The position numbers and the translations under genes were made by a program. The notes under the pieces are model-generated. The model saw only the letters and a list, made by a program, of their open reading frames with translations, did not search any database and had not been told where the DNA came from. This document shows, piece by piece, positions 11,640 to 21,981 of a stretch of DNA of 64,000 nucleotides (positions are counted from its first letter, which is position 1; each line of letters begins with the position of its first letter). The stretch is from positions 62,001 through 126,000 of the forward strand of contig JAGXIW010000005.1 in NCBI GenBank assembly GCA_024635475.1. Direction: 5' to 3'. The stretch comes from a bacterium (GTDB lineage Bacteria > Patescibacteriota > Gracilibacteria > BD1-5 > UBA6164).

Positions 11640-11790
11640 GAAGAATAAGGGAGAGCGAGGATAAGAGCGAAGTGATTTTGTCTCAAAATGTCGCGATTAA
11701 GAGAAGTTCGCGAAGCGAATCTGGACGGAGCCTGCAAGGCGGAGTCTCTTAATCGCTGTTATACATTTTTTCTGCAAGAAAAAAAGCCGA
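11640..11790. repeat. GC-rich palindromic intergenic element
   Basis: A GC-rich patch in AT-rich surroundings. GCGATTAAGAGA (11693-11704) pairs with TCTCTTAATCGC (11745-11756), enclosing smaller hairpins (TTCGCGAA; GGAGCCTGCAAGGCGGA). Part is formally open on the + strand, but there is no coding signal. It lies between the cupin and NUDIX genes of the imported block and was probably carried in with them. Confidence 0.6.
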
Positions 11791-11812
11791 GGGCTCAGTT
11801 GAATATTTGCAC

Positions 11813-12184
11813 TTATTCAAAGAACAATTTTACGGAAGGATGTAATTCAAAATCTTTCATTTCTTCTTTTGATATCCATTTGAAATCAGAATGATCAGGA
11901 CTTAAAATTAATTCGCCAGACAGTATTTTTGGAGTAAAATAATGAAACAACAAATCATATTTTTCATCGTGATATTCTTCAGTTCTGATTTCATTTCCAG
12001 GCTCTATATCAAATAAGGTTTCTTCTTTTGTTTCTCTAATAACTGCTTGAGTTGGAGTTTCACCAGGATCATGTTTGCCACCAGCAAAATCCCACATATC
12101 AGGATAACTATTGGAATGTGAAGCTCTCTTTAAAAGAAGAAATTTTTCTTTTTTTTGAATTACAGACTTCGATATTTCAATCAT
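11813..12184 (-). CDS. NUDIX hydrolase (MutT-like)
   Basis: A 123-residue NUDIX pyrophosphohydrolase. The Nudix box is GKHDPGETPTQAVIRETKEE (GX5EX7REUXEE). The start MIEISKSVIQKK at 12184 is preferred because MutT domains begin at this strand; the frame is open for 24 more codons of low-quality sequence up to 12256. No TGA occurs. It probably sanitises a nucleotide or hydrolyses a nucleoside diphosphate derivative; substrate not readable. Confidence 0.85.
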   Translation of the reverse strand: MIEISKSVIQKKEKFLLLKRASHSNSYPDMWDFAGGKHDPGETPTQAVIRETKEETLFDIEPGNEIRTEEYHDEKYDLLFHYFTPKILSGELILSPDHSDFKWISKEEMKDFELHPSVKLFFE

Positions 12185-12262
12185 AGTATAAGTAAAATTG
12201 TTACAATATAAAAGTTTTGTGCAAATATTCAATTGTGTATAAAATTTATGCATCATTTGAAG

Positions 12263-12357
12263 TTTTCATCCCGACTTAGCAGGATAAACTTTTGATTTCA
12301 GACAATGCTTTGTTTAATTATCTCCGCCTAAACTTTCATCAAACTAAGGGATGAAAA
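12263..12357. repeat. Long inverted repeat between two NUDIX genes
   Basis: TTTTCATCCC (12263-12272) and GGGATGAAAA (12348-12357) are perfect complementary arms 75 bp apart; a second pair, AAAATTTTTCA / TGAAAAATTTT, follows at about 12369-12412. The 260 bp between the two NUDIX genes otherwise holds no gene. Role unknown: possibly a terminator plus leader structure, or the remnant of a small mobile repeat. Confidence 0.5.
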
Positions 12358-12442
12358 TTTGGGTCGAGAAAATTTTTCACTCCTTGTTAATTCTAATAAA
12401 TGAAAAATTTTGGAGACAGATATGCATTATTATCTGATGTTA

Positions 12443-12883
12443 TCAATTTTTTCCGGGTAATACCTCAAATCCTTTCTTAATGGCACAACCCTCTTCATCA
12501 TCTACTTCAAAAAAATTCAAAATTTCTGCCTGGGTTATCCAGCGATATTCCGAATGGTCTTCAGTGTTAAGTTCTATGTTTTGGTTTGGATTGGCCAATG
12601 TCACAAAATAATCAACTTCGATTGAATGAACAGTATAGTTATCTCGAGTATATGTAAAAACATAGAACGGTTCGCCGACGATAACCTCGAATCCAAATTC
12701 TTCCATGATTTCGCGCTTCAAACCTTCTATCATCGTCTCGCCAAATTCAATATGACCGCCTGGTAACTCATATTTCCCAGGCAGAAATTTCTTGGTGTCT
12801 GCTCTGCGTGCAATAAATAATTTACCGTCTTTGTGAATAAAAGCACAGGCAGTAATTTTTTGAATTTTTTTGTCGTTGTTCAT
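12443..12883 (-). CDS. NUDIX hydrolase
   Basis: A 146-residue NUDIX protein starting MNNDKKIQKITACAFIHKD (a start nine codons upstream, at 12910, is possible). The Nudix box is GHIEFGETMIEGLKREIMEE followed by FGF. Around eleven glycines, all GGN, and CGC arginine codons mark it as foreign in code use. The neighbouring NUDIX gene is only distantly similar. The specific substrate is not evident. Confidence 0.86.
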   Translation of the reverse strand: MNNDKKIQKITACAFIHKDGKLFIARRADTKKFLPGKYELPGGHIEFGETMIEGLKREIMEEFGFEVIVGEPFYVFTYTRDNYTVHSIEVDYFVTLANPNQNIELNTEDHSEYRWITQAEILNFFEVDDEEGCAIKKGFEVLPGKN

Positions 12884-12977
12884 GGGTATAAAAAATTGAT
12901 AATTTCGCACAACTATTCTCTATACGAACTTAAATTTGTTCTCATTCTAATTTGATACAAAATTCGAACTAATAACT

Positions 12978-13376
12978 CTACTCACTCGTCACTCCATCAA
13001 ACTCCTCTTCATTTTCTTCAGCTTCTTTTTTTGTTACTCTTATTATTCCATCTTTATGATGAGCCGGAGAATAAATTGTATACATTTTTAGACTTTCAGT
13101 AGGGGATTTATTTATGATATTATGACTTGCTCAAGCTGGTACTATGATAGAACTACCATCACTAACATCATATTCACTGTCATCAATTATGCATTTTCCA
13201 CGACCTTGTTCAAAACGGAAAAATTGATCATTTTCAGAATGGATTTCCATACCGATTTCTTCAAGAGGTTTTAAACTCATAAGAACTAATTGGCTATGTT
13301 TTGAAGTGTATAGTACTTTACGAAAATTATTATTTTCTAAAGTCTTTTTTTCTATATTTGTGTTAAATCATTTCAT
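12978..13376 (-). CDS. Cupin-domain protein (mannose-6-phosphate isomerase-like fold)
   Basis: A 132-residue small cupin with MEIHSENDQFFRFEQGRG (motif 1) and VPAGASHNIIN (motif 2). Two glycines (residue 3 and in PAGA) are TGA, so unlike the upstream genes this one is native or fully adapted. The C-terminus is Glu-rich. Such stand-alone cupins bind sugars or metals; the substrate is unknown. It ends ahead of the imported block. Confidence 0.85.
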
Positions 13377-13454
13377 AATTTAATAAATTAGAAAATAAGC
13401 TTTTTGTAATTGTATTATATTAAAATATAAACAATATTCAAATTTTAAAAAACA

Positions 13455-13484
13455 AAAAAGTTAGCAAATTTTGCTAACTTTTTA
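13455..13484. terminator. Rho-independent terminator
   Basis: AAAAAGTTAGCAAA / TTTGCTAACTTTTT hairpin flanked by A and T runs, between the small membrane-protein gene (upstream on the minus strand) and the cupin gene. Confidence 0.85.
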
Positions 13485-13495
13485 TGTATTTTTTA

Positions 13496-13645
13496 TTATA
13501 GTGGTTTATTTCATTTTATTATCCTTACGAGAACTATTATAATAGCAATTACAAGTAAAATGTGAATTAAACCTCACATTGTATAGGAACCAACTAACCC
13601 TAGTAACCATAAAATTATTAAAACAACAACTATTGTATTTAACAT
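13496..13645 (-). CDS. lmo0937-family small membrane protein
   Basis: A 49-residue protein, MLNTIVVVLIILWLLGLVG..., with two hydrophobic helices separated by SYTMGGLIHILL. This is the characteristic pattern of the lmo0937 (DUF5670) family of tiny membrane proteins of unknown role. Two glycines are TGA. It follows a YtxH-like gene on the same strand by 17 bp, a pairing consistent with a small envelope or stress operon. Confidence 0.85.
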
Positions 13646-13662
13646 AAATATATTATTAGAAA

Positions 13663-13980
13663 TTAAGATTTATTGTTTTCTTCTTCCATTTCATTCCACT
13701 TATTGTTCAAAGCTGAAATAAGTGAATCTTTTGCTTCTTTTGTAATTTCTTTTGTTTTACTATAGTCTTCAACAACAGTATTAACTATTTTATCATAATC
13801 TTCTTTTGTAATATCTTCAAGTTTATTAAGACTTTTTTTTAGATTTTTAACAATTAATTTGAAATCTTCTTTTAAATCTTCAGAGATTTCTTTTCAGTCC
13901 TTATTCATAGTAACACCTATAATTGTTGCAACTGCTAATATTCCACCTAAAATAATTCCTTTTCTAAATTTATTTTCCAT
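13663..13980 (-). CDS. YtxH-like small membrane-anchored protein
   Basis: A 105-residue protein with a short N-terminal hydrophobic segment (GIILGGILAVATIIGVTM) followed by a highly charged, predicted coiled-coil helix rich in Lys, Glu and Asp. The layout resembles YtxH/gas-vesicle-like stress proteins, but the similarity is in architecture only. It precedes the lmo0937-family gene. Confidence 0.65.
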
Positions 13981-14080
13981 AAAATTATATAGTTAAGAAA
14001 TAAGAATATAAGTATATACTTTAATCTAATAAAAGCAATATACTTATTTATTTAATAAATGACATATTTATTTCATGATA

Positions 14081-15007
14081 TTATTTTCAAATTAGTAAAT
14101 ATAACAAAGCCATTCTTATAGGTACTCAATTTTCTGCTTGTCTAAAAAAAGCTGTGTTTGGTAGATTTGTAACTTCTTCTTTTACCTCATTTACTCTAGG
14201 AAGAGGATGCATAATAGTGATATCTTTATTATCTCACAGAGTTTCTAAATCAAGTATATAATTGTCTTTGATTCTACCATACTCTGATAGATCAGTAAAT
14301 CTTTCTTTTTGGATTCTTGTTACATAAAGTACATCAGCTCAGCAAATTCATTTTTTATAATTTGATATTTCTTTGTATTTGATATTTTTTGATTTTAAAA
14401 AATCAGTTACTTTTTCTGGCATCATAAGCTCCAAAGGAGAGATAAAAGTAAATTCTATATCATCAAATAATCAAAGCAAGAATACTAAAGAATGTGTTGT
14501 TCTACCATATTTTAAATCTCATACTATCGTTATTTTTAAGTTATCTAATCTACCTTTTTCTTTTAAAATTGTATACATATCTAAAAGTGCTTGAGTAGGA
14601 TGTTGGTGAGGTCAATCTCATGCATTGATTACAGGTTTTGTCGTTGCATTAGCAGTTTTTTCTACACTGTATGCTTCTGGGTGTCTCATAACAATTATAT
14701 CAGCATATATTGAGATTATTTTAGCATTGTCTTCAATAGTTTCTCATTTTGATAAACTACTATTTCATTTTTCTGAGACTGTAATAACTCATCCTCATAG
14801 TTTCAACATTGCAGTTTCAAAGCTTAATCTAGTTCTAGTTGATGGTTCATAGAACATAGAAGCCATTATATATCATTCTAGAGGTTTTCATTTTTTTGCT
14901 CAAGATAGGTATTTTTCCATTTCTCAAGCTGTATCAAAGATATTTTCTAAATCTACTCTAGAAAATTGTTTTGTAGAAAGTATATCTTTGTGAGGAAAAG
15001 TATACAT
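14081..15007 (-). CDS. pyrB: Aspartate carbamoyltransferase catalytic subunit
   Basis: A 308-residue enzyme that condenses carbamoyl phosphate with aspartate, the first committed pyrimidine step. The carbamoyl-phosphate motif is [26 protein letters not shown] and HPLPRVNEV are the other active-site stretches. More than ten glycines are TGA. It is the last gene of pyrF-E-C-D-B and starts 24 bp after pyrD. No pyrI and no carAB are visible in the window. Confidence 0.95.
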
Positions 15008-15031
15008 AAATATAAAATTAAAAAATAAAAA

Positions 15032-15970
15032 CTATAATTCTTTAAGTTTTCAAATAATCTCATCATAAGACTTTTTTTGTTTTTGTTCCGTATAATCTAT
15101 AAACTCTTTTTTAATTCTAGAAAAAGAATCTATTCATTCTTTTACAAATACTGTTCAAATCTGAACTAGGCTTGCTCATGCAAGTAAAAATTCAAATACA
15201 TCTATTCAAGTAGAGATCCCACCAACTCAAATTATAGTTACTTTATCTCACAGATTTTTATAAAAAGCTCTTACATTTGCTAAAGCTACAGGTTTTATAT
15301 AATCTCATCAAAGTCATCAAAATCATCATTTTGGTTTTATTAGAGGTTCTTCTTTTTCTGGATCTATTATCAGAGTATTTCAAACAGAATTTATACAAGT
15401 TATAAATTTTACTTGAGGATGTTTTTTTATTACTTCTGACATAGAATCTGTATGGCTTGGGTCAAAATAAGGTGGTAATTTAATTCAAAGGGGTTTATCT
15501 CATAATGATTCTACCATAGAAATAATCTTGTCCGCAGTTTCAAAATCATAAGCAATTTGAGGTTTTCAAACTACATTTGGACAACTCAGGTTTACTTCAA
15601 TCATATCAACTGAAGAAGTTTCTTGAAATGCTTTTGTTATAATTCTAAAATCTTCAGGAGTAAATCATACAACAGAAGCTATAATTGGTTTATTGTATTT
15701 TTGTTTTAATATATGAGAAAATTCTATATATTTTTTATATCATAAATTTGGAAGTCACATAGAATTGATACTTCAAAGCGGTACATCTCTATATCTCGGC
15801 TCTGGGTTACCATCTCTTGATTCTAAACTACAAGATTTCATCATAATTGCACTAGAACTAGATTCTCAAAGAGTTTCAAGTTCTTCTAAAGAAGTACAAG
15901 CAGGTCATGATGCATTAAATATAGGATTATCAAAAGTTATATTTCAAATTGTTATTTGTAAGTTTTTCAT
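15032..15970 (-). CDS. pyrD: Dihydroorotate dehydrogenase, class 1
   Basis: A 312-residue flavoenzyme that oxidises dihydroorotate to orotate. MKNLQITIGNITFDNPIFNA is a typical class 1 start. It has NLSCPNV (substrate site), the active-site Cys in that stretch, IKLPPYFD, CINSVGNTL, and GVGGISTGIDVFEFLLAGA near the FMN phosphate site. No PyrK partner is present, so it is probably class 1A. It sits between pyrC and pyrB. Confidence 0.93.
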
Positions 15971-16009
15971 AAAAATTAGGTTAAAATTTAAATAAGTATT
16001 ATTTTTAGT

Positions 16010-17008
16010 CTATATCACACTCCAAGAAACTGTTTTTCAAGCCATAAAAGGTACTACTTCTCCATAATTTTTAGGTACTATATAATCTTTTTTTTCTAAT
16101 GTAACGATTTTTTCAATTGGTTTTATTCAATATATTTTTTGAGCATTATCTGAGACAAAAGCTTGTAAATTACCCAATTTATTGTGTTTTTCAAAAAGTT
16201 CTACCAAACATTGCAGAGCAATTGGCGAGGTAAAAATTCAGGCTGAACAAAATTCTGCTTCTTTTTTTTCTTTTGGGTGAGGAGCAGAATCTGATCCAAA
16301 CATAACTTTTTTATGTGCATTTAGTGCAAGATTCAACAAAGCTTCTCTATCTTCTGGTCTTTTTGCAATAGGTTTACAAAATAAGTGTGGTTGCAATAAT
16401 CATCAAGCTACATCATCAAGTGTTATTAAAAGATGATGAAGTGTTATAGTTGCATATAAATTTTCATATTGATCTAATAGATTTGCTAAGTCCTTGCTTG
16501 TTATATGCTCCATAATTATTTTCAATTTTGGATAAGTTTTAGCAAGCATTTCATAAATTGCTATAAAGTTTTTTTCTCTATCCATTACAAAGTCATTTGT
16601 TTCTCAGTGAATACAAAGAGGAATTTCAAGTTTTTCCATTGCTTCAAATATATGTCAGATTTTTTCTAAATCTATAGATTTTATTCATCAATTTGAATTT
16701 GTAGTAACTCAATCAGGATACATTTTTATTGCCAATATCTCATTTTTTAACTCTTTCAGGATTTCATAATTTAATCCCTCATAAAAAAATACAGTCATAT
16801 AAGGAGTAAAATCCTCTCATTTTGTTGAATCTAAAATCCTTTTTTTATAAGAAATTACATCTTGTTTTGTTTTTATTGGTGTAACTAGATTTGGCATAAT
16901 TAGACCTCAAGAAAAATATTTAGTACTAAAAGGAGCTACTAAATTTAACATATCTTCATCTCTTAAATGAAGATGCATATCAAGAGGAGAGTTTATAGTT
17001 ATTTTCAT
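16010..17008 (-). CDS. pyrC: Dihydroorotase
   Basis: A 332-residue zinc amidohydrolase that cyclises carbamoyl aspartate. [19 protein letters not shown] carries the HxH ligands with the substrate Arg, IHGETN and EHITSKD supply the other histidines, and [10 protein letters not shown] has the catalytic Asp. The compact length fits the PyrC class of E. coli. It starts 68 bp downstream of pyrE; a palindromic repeat lies in that gap. Confidence 0.94.
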
Positions 17009-17041
17009 AAGAAGTAAGTAAAAGTATAGAGGTGTATCTAT

Positions 17042-17075
17042 TCCTCTCCTTTGTAGGGGGAGGTTAGGTGGGGGT
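17042..17075. repeat. Palindromic repeat family C (intergenic copy)
   Basis: CCTCTCCTTTGTAGGGGGAGG followed by TTAGGTGGGGG, G/C-rich in AT-rich DNA, between pyrE and pyrC. The same type of sequence (CCCTCCCC...GGGAGAGGTTAGGAGGGGG) is found inside a coding sequence at 40944-41021. Confidence 0.7.
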
Positions 17076-17076
17076 A

Positions 17077-17742
17077 TTACTTTTTATATTCTTTTAATGG
17101 AATATTTTTTAAATGTTCGGGTATGTCATCTGAATTATAGACGGGGGCATGTAATACACTCATTGCATATATTTCTCATTTTGGTTCATCTAAAAATGTG
17201 TGTCATCTATGTACTCAGTAAATTATAGAATATCATTTTATATCTAATGAATCTTTAATATCATTTACTGCTTTATTAAGCTGTTTTAAAGAAGTTGCAT
17301 TATTGCATACATCCTCTATAAAAAGTAAGTGTTTTCATTTACATTTTTTGGCTTGATCATCAAATATACCAAGTACTCAGTTTCTTTTTTCTGCATAAAC
17401 ATATTCCATACCATATTTTTCATATCATAAAGTTTGTATAACTTTTGGTAATGATAATGAGCCATAAGCCACTCATACTATTATTATATCTTGAATCTTA
17501 TCTTTAAAAAATTCTTCAATAGCTTTATGGTAATAAGGTGTCAAAGCGATTTCTTGTTTAGTATTTAATAATCTGAAATTTATAAAATATTCTCATCTTT
17601 TATGCTTTCAATCTGGAGCTAGTCATTTATACTCAAAATGTCATTTTTCAATGACATTAAATGATTTTAATAAACTTATATATTCGTTTTCTCCCGAGAA
17701 GACTTTTAGATTTTTACCTTTCAAATTTACAGAATTATTCAT
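17077..17742 (-). CDS. pyrE: Orotate phosphoribosyltransferase-like protein
   Basis: A 221-residue type I phosphoribosyltransferase. GEYFINFRLL is the OPRT N-terminal orotate region, VGVAYGSLSLPKVI contains the first PRPP loop, AEKRNGVLG the lysine-rich flexible loop, and LLFIEDVCNNATSLKQ the PRPP-binding signature (usually VEDV.TTG.S). The signature is divergent (CNNATS), but the position inside the pyr operon supports orotate as substrate. Its start lies one base after the stop of the decayed pyrF. Confidence 0.82.
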
Positions 17743-17743
17743 A

Positions 17744-18033
17744 TTAATTGTATTTATTTATAATATTTAAAGCTTTATTGATAGTTCAAATTATGTCTGG
17801 TGAGTTTAATATAGGTCTTCAGATTACTATATAATCAGATCAATTTTCCATAAAAAAGCCTTGGAATTTTGAAAAATTGAATAAAGTCAATTAAATCAAA
17901 CCAAGGCTAGTAAATCATTTACTTTAAATATTATGTCAGTTTTTTTATTTTTATAATATTTTTCTATTTCTTGTATTTTATCTTCTACTTCTTTTACAGA
18001 GAGATTATCAAAAGCAATTACAAGTTTTGTCAT
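17744..18033 (-). pseudogene. pyrF: Remnant of orotidine-5'-phosphate decarboxylase
   Basis: The first frame encodes 68 residues, starting MTKLVIAFDNLSVKEVEDK, which match the OMP decarboxylase beginning, and stops at TAG (17827). A second frame, 17744-17851, encodes ENGSDYIVIGRPILNSPD, the C-terminal phosphate-binding signature, then a final helix. The central barrel with the catalytic Lys/Asp residues is absent. A large internal deletion plus a frameshift is the simplest explanation. It is the first gene of the operon, so its decay may also alter downstream translation. Assembly error is the main alternative. Confidence 0.7.
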
Positions 18034-18166
18034 AAAAATAAATAATTAATTTTAAATTCTTTACAGTTTATTAAAAATAATTAAAATATCAAAAGATTTT
18101 TATTTGATTTGATTTTATTTTTTTTATTAATAATATAAATACACTTATTTTTTAAAAATATTAATT

Positions 18167-20293
18167 ATGAAAAGAATAATTATATTTATCTTTATGTTTT
18201 TTATCTTAGGATTTAGCTTTTTGCAAATAAATCAAGCAACTGCTTATATACCTGCTACAACAATGATTCTAACTAATAAAACAATTACTTTTAGTACATC
18301 AGGAAGTGTAAGTCCTACTAGTATGCAAGTAAGTAAAACTATTTCAGATTTACCAATACCTGTATTTGCAGGACATAGATTTTTATGATGGTATACAGCA
18401 ATAACATGATGAACTCAAGTAGTACAAAATACTACTATTACTCAAAATATGACATTATATGCTAGATGGCAGGTTCAACCAACAGTTATAATTTCATTTA
18501 ATGCAAATTGATGAACTTTCTCTTGAGGATTGACTAGTAATTCAAGAACTATACCTTATGGTACTCCTATAGCGGTTCGGTCAATAATTCCTGTAAGATC
18601 TTGATATGATTTCTGATGATGGTATACTTGAATAAATTCAGGAACTCAAGCAACTTGATATACTAATTTTATTATAAATACTTCTTTATATGCTCGTTGG
18701 ATTCAAAAGCCTCAAAATGTATCAGTAACTTTTCATGCAAATTGAGGTACATTTTGAAGTGGAGGATTAACTAGCACTTGAAGAACTATACCTTATAATA
18801 CTACTTTACCTGCTTGATTAATACAACCTATAAAATCTTGATATGTATTTGTATGATGGTATACTGCAATTGAATGATGATATATAACAAATTGAACTAC
18901 TAACTTTACTACAAATACTTTTTTATATGCTCGTTGGAGATCTAATACAGTAGTAGTTACTTTCAATACAAATTGAGGTACATTTTGAACTTGAGGAGCA
19001 ACTAGTACATGAAGAACTATAACTTTTAATAGTGCAGTAAGTAGTTGGCCAACAGCACCTATAAGATCTTGATATAGATTTGATTGATGGTACACTTGAT
19101 TAAATTGAGGTACTCTAGCAACTTGATATTCTAATTTTGCTATAAATACTACTTTATATGCTCATTGGTCTACACTACCTCAAAATGTTACTATCATTTT
19201 AAATGCAAATGGTTGAAGTTGATCAACAACTGTAACTTTACCATATAATACTATTTTACCTATTCGGCAATATACACCAATAAGACCAGAATATACATTT
19301 ATTTGATGGTATACTCAAATTGCATGATGAGTTTGAGTAACTTGAGAAACTAAACATACTCAAAATGCTACCTTATATGCTCGTTGGGTGGCTAATACAA
19401 CTCAAACACAAAATGTAACTATTACTTTTAATGCTAATTGATGAACATGACATTCTCCAGCAACTAAAACGGTAACTTCAAATACAGCAATAGGTACATT
19501 ACCAAGCAATCCAACAAAAGCATGATTTACTTTTAATGGTTGGTTTACTGCTATAACTTGATGAACTCGTGTAATAGCTTCTACCGTTATGACAAGTAAT
19601 AAAACATATTATGCTCAATGGACTGCTAATTCTACAACTTATACAGTAACTTTTAATGCTAATTGATGAACTTGACATTCTCCAGCAACTAAAAATGTGA
19701 CTTCAAATACAGCAATAGGTACGTTACCAAGCAATCCAACAAAAGCATGATTTACTTTTAATGGTTGGTTTACTGCTATAACTTGATGAACTCAAGTAAT
19801 AGCTTCTACCGTTATTACAAGTAATAAAACATATTATGCTAAATGGACTGCTAACTCTGTAACTTATACAGTAACTTTTAATGCTAATTGATGAACATGA
19901 CATTCTCCAGCAACTAAAAATGTGACTTCAAATACAGTAATAGGTACATTACCAAGCAATCCAACAAAAGCATGATTTACTTTTAATGGTTGGTTTACTG
20001 CTATAAATTGATGAACTCAAGTATCAACTTCTACCGTTATTGTAAGTAATAAAACATATTATGCTCAATGGACAACAAGTAATTCATATTATAATACTAT
20101 AAAAGATTTATATTATGACAAAATAAATGGATTAACAACAAGTAAATTAACAACTGTTATAACTAAAATTCAAGAATTAAAACCAACTTTTGAAACATGA
20201 AGTAGATACTATTTAATTTTAGATGCTTTAGAACAAGTTATTAATGATGTTATCAATTCAAGAGGTTTCGATATTAATTCTTTATTTGAATAA
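18167..20293 (+). CDS. Secreted InlB B-repeat (Flg_new) surface protein
   Basis: A 708-residue exported protein. MKRIIIFIFMFFILGFSF begins a Sec signal peptide, cleaved near NQATA. Eight Listeria-Bacteroides (InlB B) repeats of 65-75 residues follow, each with VTFNANGGT, a P..GY.F.GWYT core and a TLYARW end. Units 5-7 are nearly identical. A C-terminal helical segment of about 80 residues (IKDLYYDKINGL...) lacks a sorting motif. Such repeats form beta-grasp stalks of adhesins; attachment to a host cell is an inference fitting the epibiotic lifestyle of these bacteria. Confidence 0.85.
19424..20085 (+). repeat. Tandem 225-bp coding repeat, three units
   Basis: The segment starting ACTTTTAATGCTAATTG occurs at 19424, 19649 and 19874, an exact 225-bp (75-codon) period, with only scattered substitutions. 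These are InlB units 5-7 of the surface protein. The high identity compared with units 1-4 shows recent duplication or gene conversion. Confidence 0.9.
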
Positions 20294-20340
20294 TAAAAAT
20301 AGGGAACTATTATTAATTCAAAAATAAAGTAAATTATAAA

Positions 20341-20377
20341 AAAAGTAGAATAGTTTTTAAAACTATTCTACTTTTTT
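20341..20377. terminator. Bidirectional Rho-independent terminator
   Basis: AAAAGTAGAATAGTTTT / AAAACTATTCTACTTTTTT hairpin between the convergent surface-protein gene and ndk. Confidence 0.9.
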
Positions 20378-20417
20378 ATGCAATTTATATTTAATATTTT
20401 TAAATAATATTATTAAC

Positions 20418-20861
20418 CTAAACAATTTTATCAGTAATTTTTTCAAATTCACAAATTTCACCTTCTTTGAAAAATCTTTTTAATTCAACTTTTGCAGTTT
20501 CTTCACTGTCACTAGCATGGATTATGTTAGCATCAATTGTAAGAGCATAATCTCATCTAATAGTTCCAGGTAATGCTTCAGAAGGATTAGTTGCACCAGT
20601 TAGAGTTCTAATAGTTTTAACTGCATCATTACCATTCACAGCCAATGCTACAACTGGAGCAGATTGCATATATGCTTTAAGCATAGGGAAAAATGGTTTA
20701 CTCATCAAAAAGTCATAATGTTCGTTGATAATTGCATCATTTAATTGCATCATTTTTAAACCAATGATTTTTAATCATTTTCTTTCAATTCTAGCTACGA
20801 TTTCTCCGATTAATCCTCTTTGAATTGTATCTGGTTTTAATAGTATTAGAGTAGTTTGCAT
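20418..20861 (-). CDS. ndk: Nucleoside diphosphate kinase
   Basis: A 147-residue enzyme that balances NTP pools by phosphohistidine transfer. [19 protein letters not shown] is the canonical start, [19 protein letters not shown] the conserved central stretch and NIIHASDS contains the catalytic histidine. The length is normal. Several glycines are TGA, including the one after TIR. It stands alone between the surface-protein gene and a DUF805 gene. Confidence 0.95.
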
Positions 20862-20936
20862 AAATTTTAATTACTAAATAATAAAAGTGTGAGCATTATA
20901 TAAAAAAAATTAAAATATCAAAAAAATATTAATATT

Positions 20937-21404
20937 TTATGTGTATTTCTGTATTATATACATTGGAAATAATATAATTATACTAATTAAAATTAATATT
21001 AGTACAATATATATAAAGATTTTTTTGTTTTTTCATCAATCAAATATTACTTCTCTTTTTCAAAAATCATTATCTAAATCATTTCATTTACTATTTAGTT
21101 CTAATATATTGTTATTAAAGGAGAAAAATGAAGTTGATTTTCATAAATCTTGAAATCTTTTAGCTTTTAAACATTCTGCTGGATAACAAGCTAAAATAGT
21201 TAAAATTGTTGATAATATTATATAAATAAACAGTGAATTAATATTTGATGTTTCAGAAGTTTTTATAATATCAATAATTTGTAATATAAAATAAAAATCA
21301 GTTATCATTAAAATAATTAATAATATTAATATTCCTGTAAAAAAATCAAATCTTCATATTCTTCAGTTTCTTGAGAAAAATAAAAATAACAGTTTTTTAA
21401 TCAT
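20937..21404 (-). CDS. DUF805-like membrane protein
   Basis: A 155-residue membrane protein. GRIGRFDFFTGILILL after a short N-terminus and CLKAKRFQDLGKSTSFFSF in the middle match the DUF805 pattern (GR.gR..f, then R..D.gkSgw). About three to four TM helices are visible, with a polar, Asn-rich insertion (about residues 90-125) before the last one. The function of DUF805 is unknown. Confidence 0.75.
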
Positions 21405-21981
21405 ATTTAATTAATAAGATAATAATATTTATAATATTACAAAACAAAAATAAAAATGCAAAAAATAATGAAAAAAATTATTTTAAAAAATAGAATTATT
21501 CCTTAAAATGAAAAGATACATAGAACACAATTACATTTACTTTTTGCATAAAAAGTAACAAAAATGCTTAAGGCGGCAAATCTTCGCAGAGGTGCTAGTA
21601 TGTTTTACCTTTCGTTTTACGGCGAAGTTACCCCTTAAGAATCCCGGGTGATACACATCGTGAAATGTATTTTAAAAGCTTAAAAACTTTTTGTTTACAG
21701 ATTTTTTTTTATTTTTTTAATTATTAAACATTTAGAAATATGGGGTCTTAGGGGGTGAGATTCTAGTGAGAAGTAACAGAAAGCACCAAACACAAATTCT
21801 GAAATTCGAAACCCCCTAAATCTTTTGTTTACTTTTGGATTCAAAAGTAAGGAGTAATTGAATTGTGAATTAAAATTTAATTATATTATATTTAAGTTAT
21901 CATACTATACTGCTAGAGTATAGAAGTATGAAGCAATCTAGATGATATACATCATGAAATGAATAATTTAATTTATGAGAC
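21405..21981. other. Gene-free, repeat-rich interval
   Basis: No coding sequence. 21500-21670 holds G/C-richer short palindromes (CTTTTTGCATAAAAAG; CCCCTTAAGAATCCCGGG) also seen in weaker form near 26000-26110. 21727-21850 is family A repeat copy 2. The rest is AT-rich. Confidence 0.7.
21727..21850 (+). repeat. Dispersed repeat family A, copy 2
   Basis: Runs from ACATTTAGAAATATGGGGTC to GGATTCAAAAGTAA. Matches copies at 26289 (same strand) and 8250-8371 (opposite strand). This copy lacks the downstream GATTCTGAAACAAG extension. Confidence 0.88.

Noticed and set aside
11688-11894. Small + strand open frame over the GC-rich palindrome
   Set aside because: It is a repeat with inverted arms and overlaps the NUDIX gene on the other strand; no ribosome binding site or family.
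19424-20085. Regular repeats as a possible CRISPR array
   Set aside because: The 225-bp units are coding, without short repeats and unique spacers.
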